From Oscillospiraceae bacterium (GTDB lineage Bacteria > Bacillota_A > Clostridia > Oscillospirales > WRJC01): a DNA stretch of 14,275 nucleotides. The notes under the pieces were generated by a model. The model ran no database searches, was not told where the DNA came from, and was given only the letters and a program-made list of their open reading frames with translations. This document shows positions 5,723 to 12,650 of this stretch, in pieces. Every line of letters begins with the position of its first letter. The stretch's first letter is position 1. Location of the stretch: NCBI GenBank assembly GCA_009785015.1, contig WQXD01000067.1:1-14275 (forward strand), given 5' to 3'. The position numbers and the translations under genes are program-made.

Positions 5723-7723
5723 TTACTTATTTATCTCCCCGTCCATCCACGCGATCCTGGCCTGCAGCCAGTCTTTTAAATATTCGACTTCGCTTTCATA
5801 TGTGCCGCGATGCTCAAACCCCGCCGCATTCGGCCACACATAAGAGCCCAGAATCGGCCATTTCGCGAAGTTCGCCGTTTGGGCCTGCGCGAGAAGGGCG
5901 GCGGTTTCGTCGATTAATTCAAACATTTTCGGCAGGTCGTTTCTTTTGACATAATTCCAGCGCTCTTTGAATTCTTTGGCAAACTCCTCATCTTCAAACA
6001 GGCGGTAAAACCAGGACGCATAGCGCACATGCCAGCCCGCGGGGTCGTCGCAGTTGGCGTAATCTATATTGCCCGCGCCTATGTCAAAATCCCACACGGG
6101 CCCCATGCACAGTTTCCCGCCGCGCGGCTTATAGAAATACACGCTGGTGTGAAAACCCGAATCGGCGTTCTTGAATAGCTCATTTACCAGATACCAGTCG
6201 ATAAAAGTGGCGGTGTCTATATACTTCCTGTAACCGTTTTCCAAATCCTTGAAATTTTCGGCGAATATCGCGTTTTCGGTTTCGTTCACATAATTTGATA
6301 TGTACTCATACGCCTCGGGCGACATGTTGTCTTTCCCGGGTTGTTTTATCGAGAAAAAATGCCCCGTGGTCCAGTTTATCCTTTGGGTCTCGAATATTAT
6401 TTCTTCCCTCGAATATTTGTCGGTCGAATTCAGCTCGAGTATATAGCTCCCGTTCAAATCCTCGCCCGAAGTGGGAGGTATCACCAACGTTCCCGTATTT
6501 TTGTCCTTGATTCTTTCCTCGACCTTTATCTTCGGCAGCTCGAGCCTGCCCTTGTCGATTTTTATCCTCTCCCCAAAACAATAAACTCCCATGTATTCCC
6601 CGTTGAAAACCAGCTCCGCGAATCTGAATTTCGGCGAGAAGGCGGCCCCCATGCTCCTGTACAGCTCATATGCCACAAAATTGCGCATAAGGGTTTTGTC
6701 CGAATAATTGCCCATCATCATCCAGTTGCGCGAGGAGGCCATATCCAAAACCACGCGCTTTTCGCCGAGGTTTATATTATATCCCTTTTTTGGCGAGCCG
6801 AATGAGGAATTTCCCCTGGCTTTTATCTCTATCCCGCCGGAAAACAGCCCGTCCGTGTACTCGTCGGAGGGGTTTTTTTCGCTGTCGAAAATTTGCATTT
6901 CGGCATTCAAATATTTGGTTTTGCTCGTGACGGGGCGGTTGTCATCGACGTTTATCACAATAAGCGGCAGGCCGTTGTCCAAAGGCTTCACCGAAATCTC
7001 ATAATCCCTCATAGCCCCGGTTTTCTCATTTACCGCAGTGACAAAAACGCTCTCGCCTTCCGCGAGTATAAATTCATCCGGTATTTTCGTTTCGCCTCCG
7101 TCCTTATACAGCTCGGAAAGCCGCCCGGTTTTGTAATTTATGATATACTGCTTCGTTTCTTTTTCGCCGGAGGGCAGGTATGTCATAAAGAAACGGTCTT
7201 CGTATTTGTCATAAAACGCCCTTTTGCCGTCTATGTAGACCTCCAAAAGCTCCGCGTCGTCTATATACGGCAGCTCTGCGTTTGCCGAAAGATATTCGGC
7301 GGGCAGCGTATTTTTGCTGCGGACGAACAGTTTTATCGTGTAATCTTTGCCCGGAATCATTTTTGTGGCCCTGTATGTGCCCTTCAGCTCTTTTCCGGGG
7401 ACAAAATCCAATATTACGCAGTCGTTTTCCAAGGCTGCCTGATAATCGGCTATGTTGTCCCTTGAACTCGCGGCTATCGCGTATTCGACTTCCCCTTCGA
7501 TTTCGGTCCAGTGAACCGTGAATCCCTTTACGCGTATGTCGCTCACCGTCAGCGCGGCGTTTTCGGGAAATTTTCCGTCAAACGGTTTCGTCGCGGGGCG
7601 AGTTTTTTCATTTGCGAGCATATCCGAAAGCAGCAGCGCAAAACCAAAAAACGCGATCAAAAGCGCCGCCGCGAGGATAACTTTCAATTTCGCCAGAAAG
7701 GCGTCCGATTTGGTATAAAGCAT
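5723..7723 (-). CDS. CotH kinase family protein, membrane-anchored
   Basis: A 666-residue protein. Residues about 14-34 form one membrane segment after a short Lys-containing cytoplasmic end, so the rest is probably outside the cell. Residues about 55-140 look like a fibronectin-III-type domain (V-S-D-I-R-V-K-G-F-T-V-H-W), followed by another beta-rich region to about 260. The CotH kinase domain follows: R-G-N-S-S (303-307), K-K-G-Y-N-I-N-L, S-D-K-T-L-M-R-N (341-348), G-E-Y-M-G-V-Y, F-K-N-A-D-S-G (517-523) and G-P-V-W-D-F-D (541-547), the family's metal-binding region. CotH was shown in Bacillus spores to be an atypical protein kinase; outside spores the targets are unknown. The ATG at 7723 was chosen (AAGGTGG 5 bases upstream; the membrane helix starts soon after). 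It is first in an operon with the UroD-like and lipoprotein genes. Confidence 0.88.
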   Translation of the reverse strand: MLYTKSDAFLAKLKVILAAALLIAFFGFALLLSDMLANEKTRPATKPFDGKFPENAALTVSDIRVKGFTVHWTEIEGEVEYAIAASSRDNIADYQAALENDCVILDFVPGKELKGTYRATKMIPGKDYTIKLFVRSKNTLPAEYLSANAELPYIDDAELLEVYIDGKRAFYDKYEDRFFMTYLPSGEKETKQYIINYKTGRLSELYKDGGETKIPDEFILAEGESVFVTAVNEKTGAMRDYEISVKPLDNGLPLIVINVDDNRPVTSKTKYLNAEMQIFDSEKNPSDEYTDGLFSGGIEIKARGNSSFGSPKKGYNINLGEKRVVLDMASSRNWMMMGNYSDKTLMRNFVAYELYRSMGAAFSPKFRFAELVFNGEYMGVYCFGERIKIDKGRLELPKIKVEERIKDKNTGTLVIPPTSGEDLNGSYILELNSTDKYSREEIIFETQRINWTTGHFFSIKQPGKDNMSPEAYEYISNYVNETENAIFAENFKDLENGYRKYIDTATFIDWYLVNELFKNADSGFHTSVYFYKPRGGKLCMGPVWDFDIGAGNIDYANCDDPAGWHVRYASWFYRLFEDEEFAKEFKERWNYVKRNDLPKMFELIDETAALLAQAQTANFAKWPILGSYVWPNAAGFEHRGTYESEVEYLKDWLQARIAWMDGEINK

Positions 7724-7733
7724 AAAAACCACC

Positions 7734-7762
7734 TTGACTTTTTTTTGATTTGAGCGTATAAT
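7734..7762 (+). promoter_or_regulatory. Strong sigma-70/sigma-A type promoter of nadA
   Basis: TTGACT (7734-7739) and TATAAT (7757-7762) are separated by exactly 17 bases, an 11 of 12 match to the housekeeping consensus. Transcription would start near 7769 and give a leader of about 55 bases before the nadA start at 7825, whose ribosome binding site is CGGAG at 7815-7819. The -35 box lies inside the leader of the divergent CotH-like gene. Confidence 0.75.
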
Positions 7763-7772
7763 AATTATTATA
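7757..7772. promoter_or_regulatory. Perfect 16-bp palindrome that puts a TATAAT box on each strand
   Basis: The sequence TATAATAATTATTATA is its own reverse complement. It supplies the -10 box of the plus-strand nadA promoter and a second TATAAT on the minus strand (7772-7767), in the right place for the CotH-UroD-lipoprotein operon. The matching minus -35, TTGCAT at 7795-7790, is weak (3 of 6). The palindrome could also be an operator. No known repressor site was recognised; AT-rich palindromes of this length also occur by chance in intergenic DNA. Confidence 0.5.
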
Positions 7773-7824
7773 CGGCAAAAATAAAAAAAATGCAACTATA
7801 TTTAAGCAAAAAAACGGAGTATTT

Positions 7825-8745
7825 ATGGATAATTTGGATTTGCAGAAAAAGATAACCGATTTGAAAAAACAGAAAAACGCCGTCATACTGGCGCACTTTT
7901 ACCAGACCATGGACATACAGCAAATCGCCGACCATGTGGGCGACTCCTTTGAGCTCTCAAAACGCGCGAAAGGCGCCGCGGGCGGGCTCATAGTGTTCTG
8001 CGGGGTAAATTTCATGGCTGAGAGCGCGAAACTGCTCTCCCCGGAAAAAACGGTGCTTCTGCCAAGCCCGGATGCGGGCTGCCCCATGGCCGACATGGCA
8101 AGCCCCGGCATTGTGAAGCAGCTGAAAGCCCGGCACCCGGATGCCGAGGTGATGTGCTATGTCAATTCCTCCGCAGCCACAAAAGCCGAATGCGGCGTCT
8201 GCTGCACTTCGTCAAACGCGGTCACCATCGCGAAAAAAATCGGGCCGGATGAGATCATTTTCATACCGGACAAAAACCTCGGCGCCTATGTAGCGGGTTT
8301 TGTGCCCGAAAAGAGGTTTATTTTCATGGAAGGCTGGTGCCCGATCCACAAAAACATAACCAAAGAAGAAACTCTCAAAAAAAAGAAAGAATTTCCCGGC
8401 GCGAAGCTCGCCGTCCACCCGGAATGCGAACCGGCGGTAGCGGCCCTCGCGGATTTTGTGGGCTCGACCTCGCAGATACTCGCCTACTGCGAAAACAGCG
8501 CTCACGCCGAATTTATCATCGGCACGGAATACGGGGTCGCCGAGCGGCTCAGATATTTCCGGCCTGATAAAAAATATCACATGCTCAGCCCCTCTTTGGT
8601 TTGCCCGAACATGAAAAAGACCGCCCTCGAAGACGTTTTCAACTGCCTGGCGGACGAAAGCGGGAGCTATGCCGTGAATTTGCCGGAAGACCTAATTCAA
8701 AGGGCAAGACGGCCACTCGATAAAATGCTGCAGCTCGGGCAATGA
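7825..8745 (+). CDS. nadA: Quinolinate synthase NadA
   Basis: A 306-residue cytoplasmic enzyme that condenses iminoaspartate with dihydroxyacetone phosphate to quinolinate, the second step of de novo NAD synthesis, using a [4Fe-4S] cluster. All family signatures are visible: I-L-A-H-F-Y-Q (21-27), V-G-D-S (38-41), F-C-G-V-N-F-M-A-E (58-66), C-T-S-S-N-A-V (127-133), P-D-K-N-L-G (148-153), H-P-E-C (198-201) and G-S-T-S-Q-I (213-218). The three expected cluster cysteines are C86 (A-G-C-P-M-A-D), C172 (G-W-C-P-I-H) and C260 (L-V-C-P-N-M), with spacing close to that of known NadA. The ATG has GGAG 5 bases upstream and a strong promoter. It stands alone: no nadB or nadC is in the window, although the three usually form an operon in Bacillota. 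Confidence 0.97.
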   Translation: MDNLDLQKKITDLKKQKNAVILAHFYQTMDIQQIADHVGDSFELSKRAKGAAGGLIVFCGVNFMAESAKLLSPEKTVLLPSPDAGCPMADMASPGIVKQLKARHPDAEVMCYVNSSAATKAECGVCCTSSNAVTIAKKIGPDEIIFIPDKNLGAYVAGFVPEKRFIFMEGWCPIHKNITKEETLKKKKEFPGAKLAVHPECEPAVAALADFVGSTSQILAYCENSAHAEFIIGTEYGVAERLRYFRPDKKYHMLSPSLVCPNMKKTALEDVFNCLADESGSYAVNLPEDLIQRARRPLDKMLQLGQ

Positions 8746-8798
8746 TATGCAATGGGATTTCATGCGGCGTCCGCCGGAGCGACGGGTGAGAGAAAATA

Positions 8799-8898
8799 AC
8801 ATGATTGATTTAGAAAAATCGAAAAACAGCCAACCCCCGCCGTCTGCGACATGATTAATAAAATCGCTGGAGAACGGCAATCCCCGCCGGTTGCAGAA
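8799..8898 (+). repeat. Two imperfect tandem copies of a ~50-bp unit upstream of the second lipoprotein gene
   Basis: In the 198-base gap between nadA and the lipoprotein gene, two neighbouring units share blocks in the same order: ACATGATT (8799-8806 and 8849-8856), AAAATCG (8815-8821 and 8860-8866) and CCCCGCCG (8835-8842 and 8882-8889), with small indels between them. The rest of the gap shows no clear promoter, no terminator for nadA with a T-run, and no convincing gene. The repeat may be an old duplication of a regulatory or structural element. Confidence 0.45.
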
Positions 8899-8943
8899 GA
8901 TAATTGTGATATTTATTGAAAAAGAGGAGGTTATTGATCAAAA

Positions 8944-10419
8944 ATGGAAATTAAAAACAGGGGAAAAATAATTGCGCTGACTTTAATTTTGATACTGAGC
9001 GCTGTTTTTGCCGCGGGCTGCAAAGACGGCGCCGAAAAAACTCCGGGCGGTAATGATCCGGTGAATCCGGCGGAAAACGCGCCTGAGGAAACGACAGGCG
9101 ACGGTTTGTTTTATGATAAAGTGCCGGAGTTTGATTTGGAAGGTTACGAATATAAAGTGGTGACCGGCGTTTACAGCAGGGATCATCAGGAACTTTTTCC
9201 CGAAGAGGAAATGGGCGACATATTGAACGACACGATTTACGCCCGAAACAGAAAAATCGAGGAACGGTTCAAAATGAACTTCAAGTCGTCGGTAATAGGC
9301 CTTTTCGAATTGCTTCCCGCCATCAGGAAAAACGTCAAAGCGGGAGACAACGCATTTGACATGTATATGCAGATAGACAGGGAAGCGTATACGGCGGCGG
9401 GCGAAAATTTGGTATATCCCTTGTATAAACTGCCGTATATAGATTTGACGCAGCCGTATTGGTGCCGGCTTGCCAACGAACAGCTTACGCTGGGCGGAAA
9501 ACAGTATATCGCCTTCAGCGACGATAATCTGTCGCATTTCGAATCGGCGGTCGTGGTGTATTTCAACAAAAAACAGGTACAGGATTTGGGGCTTGAAGAT
9601 ATATACGCCCTGGTGAAAAGCGGAAACTGGACTCATAATAAATTTTACGAATACGCGAAAGCCGCGGTAAAAGACCTCGACGGCGACGGCAAGATAACCA
9701 AAGCGGACATCTGGGGGATGGCAAGCGAAGAAGATTTTTTATTCCCGTGCTTTTGGACTTCGGCGGGGCTGACCCTGGCTGCCAAAGACGAAAACGACAT
9801 ACCGTATTTTGCAGTGCCGGGCAACGAGAAATTTTTCAACATAGCCGCCACAGTCGTCGCGGAAATCAATAAATCCAATGCGGGGATATGCTATATCGAA
9901 CAAAGCTCAACGGAAGAAAGAGTGGCCTTTTTCAGAAACGGCGGCGTTCTGTTTTCGGTGGGGTCAATACGGGATATGGTGCAGCTCAGGGATATGCCCG
10001 ACGACTTCGGAATTGTGCCGTTTCCGAAATATACGGCTGAACAGCCGCAATATTACAGCCGTGTCTGCGGGGGGTTCCCATATGTGATACCGATCACGTG
10101 TGACAATCCCGAGCTGGTCGGAGCGGTGATGGAGGCCATGGCGTGCGCGGCGCGCAACGAAATTGTGCCGGCATACTACGAGTGGTCTTTGCAAAACAAA
10201 TATTCGCGCGATCCCGATACGGTTGAAATGCTCGATCTGATCTTCGACACGAGAATGTACGATCTGGGCGATACAATATGGTACTCGCCCATAAGAATAG
10301 GCTATACCGCGGTATTTTTGAAAGGCGAAGACACTTTCGTTTCATTTACCGAAAAAAATGAGCAAAAATACAGGGACGCCATCGAAAAATCGGTCAACGC
10401 CATTTTGGAGAACGGTTAA
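8944..10419 (+). CDS. Extracellular solute-binding lipoprotein, paralogue of the one at 3230
   Basis: A 491-residue lipoprotein with a positively charged start, a hydrophobic helix and a V-F-A-A-G-C lipobox (Cys26), then a Pro/Glu/Asn-rich linker. The body matches carbohydrate-binding proteins of ABC uptake systems. It shares with the 3230 protein the order of motifs V-K-A-G-D-N-x-x-D (about 131-139), Y-I-D/N-L, V-x-F-N-K-K, D-I-Y-A-L-V-K and K-D-E-N-D. D-L-D-G-D-G-K-I-T-K-A-D (244-255) fits a calcium-binding EF-hand-type loop. GAGGAGG lies 13 bases before the ATG, a long spacing, but no earlier in-frame start exists because of a TGA at 8935. The GH28-like gene follows after 29 bases, so the pair is probably one operon and the ligand may be a pectin-derived oligosaccharide (inference). 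No permease genes are nearby. Confidence 0.9.
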   Translation: MEIKNRGKIIALTLILILSAVFAAGCKDGAEKTPGGNDPVNPAENAPEETTGDGLFYDKVPEFDLEGYEYKVVTGVYSRDHQELFPEEEMGDILNDTIYARNRKIEERFKMNFKSSVIGLFELLPAIRKNVKAGDNAFDMYMQIDREAYTAAGENLVYPLYKLPYIDLTQPYWCRLANEQLTLGGKQYIAFSDDNLSHFESAVVVYFNKKQVQDLGLEDIYALVKSGNWTHNKFYEYAKAAVKDLDGDGKITKADIWGMASEEDFLFPCFWTSAGLTLAAKDENDIPYFAVPGNEKFFNIAATVVAEINKSNAGICYIEQSSTEERVAFFRNGGVLFSVGSIRDMVQLRDMPDDFGIVPFPKYTAEQPQYYSRVCGGFPYVIPITCDNPELVGAVMEAMACAARNEIVPAYYEWSLQNKYSRDPDTVEMLDLIFDTRMYDLGDTIWYSPIRIGYTAVFLKGEDTFVSFTEKNEQKYRDAIEKSVNAILENG

Positions 10420-10448
10420 TTTAATTTAAAACAGAGAGGAGAATTTTC

Positions 10449-11990
10449 ATGAACTGCAAAATCACGGATTTCGGCGCCGTCGGGGACGGGGAAACTCTAT
10501 GCACAAACGCTTTCAACAAAACCGTCGAGGCCGTTTACGCTTCGGGCGGCGGATATGCCGAAGTGCCGCCCGGCAAATATGTTTCGGGCTCGATACGGCT
10601 GCTAAGCAACGTCTATCTTCGGCTGTGCCCGGGCGCCAAGATACTGGGCAGCCGCTGTATTTCGGACTATACCGCTCCGCAAAGGCTGTGCAAATGGCAC
10701 CCAAACGGATTTGACGGATTTGAAGGCATAAACTATTACGGAAAAGACAATACGCCCGGCTGCAAATGCCATGCTCTCATATATGCCGACCGCGCGGTGA
10801 ACACGGGCATTGTCGGAGAAGGTATAATCGACGGCAGGCGCGGTCGGGACTTTCCCGTGACTCATGAGGCGGGGCGACCGTTTTTAGCGGTGTTTTCCGA
10901 GTGCGAGCACGTAAAAGTGACGGATGTGACCCTCAAAAATTCGGGATTATTCGCATTTTACGGCTTAAACAGCAAACGCGTCATGATAGATCATGTCACG
11001 GTGCTGACCGCGCATTCCGCAAACGGCGACGGCTTGGACTTCGACGGCGGGCGTGACGTGGTCATATCCAACTGCATCCTCGAAACGGGCGACGACAGCA
11101 TAGGGCTCAAAACGCTTACGGCAGGCGAACCGTGCGAAAACTTCGTTATAACCAACTGCGTTTTCCGCTCGCTCTGGGCCGGCATACGGCTGGGCCCCGA
11201 AACGGCGGCAGACATGCGCAACATAACCGTGTCGAACTGCGTTTTCGACAGCTGCAACGACGGTCTCAAAATACAGGTGTGCAACGATATTACTTTTGAA
11301 GATTTGCAATTTACCAACCTTTCGATGAAAAACGTGGTCCGCCCGATTTTTATGACGAACAATCATTTCAACATGAGCTGCGACGTAAAAACCGCGCGTC
11401 CCGCCTCGGGGAGACTGCGCCGCGTGCTGTTTTCGGGAATACACGCGGTGATGACAAAGCGCGAGGGAGACGCTCTGTTTGAAGGGTACAATGCCATAAC
11501 CGGGCTTTTCAACGCGCCGATCGAGGATATAACGCTGCGCGACGTGCGCCTTATCGCCCACGGCACGGGCACAGCAGAGCAAGGCCGGCGCTCCGACGTG
11601 CCGGAACTGTTGGAATACCGCGTCTTTTACCCCGAAGCGCCGGCGTATAAGGGCGTGCTGCCGGCTGCGAATCTGTATATAAAGAATGCGGCAAACGTGC
11701 ATATAGCCGACTGTACTTTTGACTGCGCCAATTTTGACGGACGGTACTCCGTATGCGCGGAAAATGCGCAGGGGCTTAAAATAACGGGCACAAAAACAAG
11801 TAACAGCGCCGGGCTGCTGCGTTATATCGAGTGCGACGGGCTCGAAACCGGCGGCTGCGCAAAAGACGCGGTCGAATTCACGCCCGAAGAAAGCAAAATC
11901 TGGCATGACAACATGGCGCAAATGAAAGCGACGGATGCAGTTATGGCAAGGGAAGCCGCGGAAATTGACAAAATCCGCAGCTGTGTGTGA
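10449..11990 (+). CDS. Glycoside hydrolase family 28-like (polygalacturonase-type) protein, cytoplasmic
   Basis: A 513-residue right-handed beta-helix protein. It starts with the typical I-T-D-F-G-A-V-G-D-G (5-14) and V-P-P-G-K-Y (39-44) of GH28 and pectate-lyase-3 families. The GH28 acidic centre is kept: N192-G-D194-G-L-D and G-D215-D216, with the 21-residue spacing known from fungal enzymes. The basic residues are not: the G-H-G loop reads W-A-G-I-R-L-G (243-249), and R-I-K reads L-K-I-Q (273-276). It could therefore act on an uncharged or unusual substrate, or be poorly active. There is no signal peptide, so it probably works on imported oligosaccharides. The ATG has GAGGAG a short distance upstream, and the gene follows a lipoprotein gene by 29 bases. 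It is about 100 residues longer than minimal GH28 enzymes. Confidence 0.88.
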   Translation: MNCKITDFGAVGDGETLCTNAFNKTVEAVYASGGGYAEVPPGKYVSGSIRLLSNVYLRLCPGAKILGSRCISDYTAPQRLCKWHPNGFDGFEGINYYGKDNTPGCKCHALIYADRAVNTGIVGEGIIDGRRGRDFPVTHEAGRPFLAVFSECEHVKVTDVTLKNSGLFAFYGLNSKRVMIDHVTVLTAHSANGDGLDFDGGRDVVISNCILETGDDSIGLKTLTAGEPCENFVITNCVFRSLWAGIRLGPETAADMRNITVSNCVFDSCNDGLKIQVCNDITFEDLQFTNLSMKNVVRPIFMTNNHFNMSCDVKTARPASGRLRRVLFSGIHAVMTKREGDALFEGYNAITGLFNAPIEDITLRDVRLIAHGTGTAEQGRRSDVPELLEYRVFYPEAPAYKGVLPAANLYIKNAANVHIADCTFDCANFDGRYSVCAENAQGLKITGTKTSNSAGLLRYIECDGLETGGCAKDAVEFTPEESKIWHDNMAQMKATDAVMAREAAEIDKIRSCV

Positions 11991-12025
11991 GAATATAAAC
12001 GGGGAGGGGGTTATGAATTCGCGAT

Positions 12026-12057
12026 AGGCGAAAAACCCGGCAGTTCGCTTATTTTTT
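12026..12057 (+). terminator. Probable Rho-independent terminator after the GH28-like gene
   Basis: AGGCGAA (12026-12032) pairs with TTCGCTT (12044-12050), giving a 7-bp stem with one G-T pair and an 11-base loop; it is followed by A and six T (12052-12057). It lies between the convergent GH28-like and Uma2 genes and has the right orientation for the plus strand only. The stem is short, so efficiency may be modest. Confidence 0.5.
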
Positions 12058-12058
12058 A

Positions 12059-12592
12059 TCAAATGGATAGATAACGCAAATCAAACTCAAGACCCGTTTG
12101 AGTTTTTAATACATTCGTCAGGCATTGATTCGGGAGTTGTTTTTTTCCCATATAGCACTCGATTTTATTTGAATCTTGTTCTATATACCAGTGTTCGGTT
12201 ATTTCCGAAGTGGCATAAAGGTTCTGTAAAAATGCCCTGTCATTTTCTGTATTTGATTCCGACCATACTTCAACGATAAGGTCCGGTTGCCCCGCCGTTC
12301 TCGTCTGTTTTTTGTTTTCAATATACGGATTGTCTTTAAACAGTATAAAATCCGGCTCAACGTGTTCCATTTCTGTTATATTTTCAAGAAAACGTTTTAA
12401 ATCGGGAATAGCTTTTACATCGACCAAATCAAAGTTATTGGATGATTTTTTAGTCCCGTAAAACACCAGCGAGCATTGTTCTTGCGAAGCATAAAATTCC
12501 CCCGTTTCCACGCGGTTAAATATTCGGTTCATTAAAGTCGTCACAAGATTTCTATGTCTTCCGGTTGTACCCATATACATATAATTATCCAT
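12059..12592 (-). CDS. Uma2 family (DUF820) PD-(D/E)XK nuclease-like protein
   Basis: A 177-residue protein with the Uma2 pattern: E-x-V-E-P-D-F-I-L-F (about 76-85), then Q-P-D104-L-I-V-E108-V-W-S-E-S-N, then a helix with L-Y-A-T-S and E-H-W-Y-I. The Asp and Glu around residues 81-108 correspond to the metal-binding core of the PD-(D/E)XK fold. The usual R-D-x-x-x-K after the Ser-rich turn reads D-R-A-F-L-Q-N, so the Lys that often follows is not obvious. The ATG at 12592 has GGAG 9 bases upstream and is preferred to the start at 12643. It follows the AlbA_2 gene by 58 bases on the same strand, probably as one operon. Biological role of Uma2 proteins is unsettled; many occur in multicopy accessory sets. 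Confidence 0.82.
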   Translation of the reverse strand: MDNYMYMGTTGRHRNLVTTLMNRIFNRVETGEFYASQEQCSLVFYGTKKSSNNFDLVDVKAIPDLKRFLENITEMEHVEPDFILFKDNPYIENKKQTRTAGQPDLIVEVWSESNTENDRAFLQNLYATSEITEHWYIEQDSNKIECYMGKKQLPNQCLTNVLKTQTGLEFDLRYLSI

Positions 12593-12650
12593 TTTATCAC
12601 TCTCCAAAATATAAACTTTACGAGCTCGTCGAACATTTACCACGGAGCAG

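Noticed and set aside
6893..7465. Open frame on the plus strand inside the CotH-like gene
   Set aside because: Antisense shadow of a gene with complete CotH motifs.
8765..8776. Small GC hairpin (CGGC-GTCC-GCCG) after nadA as a terminator
   Set aside because: Only 4 bp of stem and no T-run after it.
8801..8919. Two short plus-strand open frames (17 and 22 codons) before the second lipoprotein gene
   Set aside because: No ribosome binding sites, and both arise from the imperfect tandem repeat; a leader-peptide role has no support.
8983..9636. Open frame on the minus strand opposite the second lipoprotein gene
   Set aside because: Antisense to a well-supported lipoprotein gene; no motif, no ribosome binding site of note.
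10965..12062. Long open frame on the minus strand opposite the GH28-like gene
   Set aside because: It is antisense to a gene with clear family motifs, has no recognisable domain, and is rich in residues typical of antisense reading of GC-containing codons.
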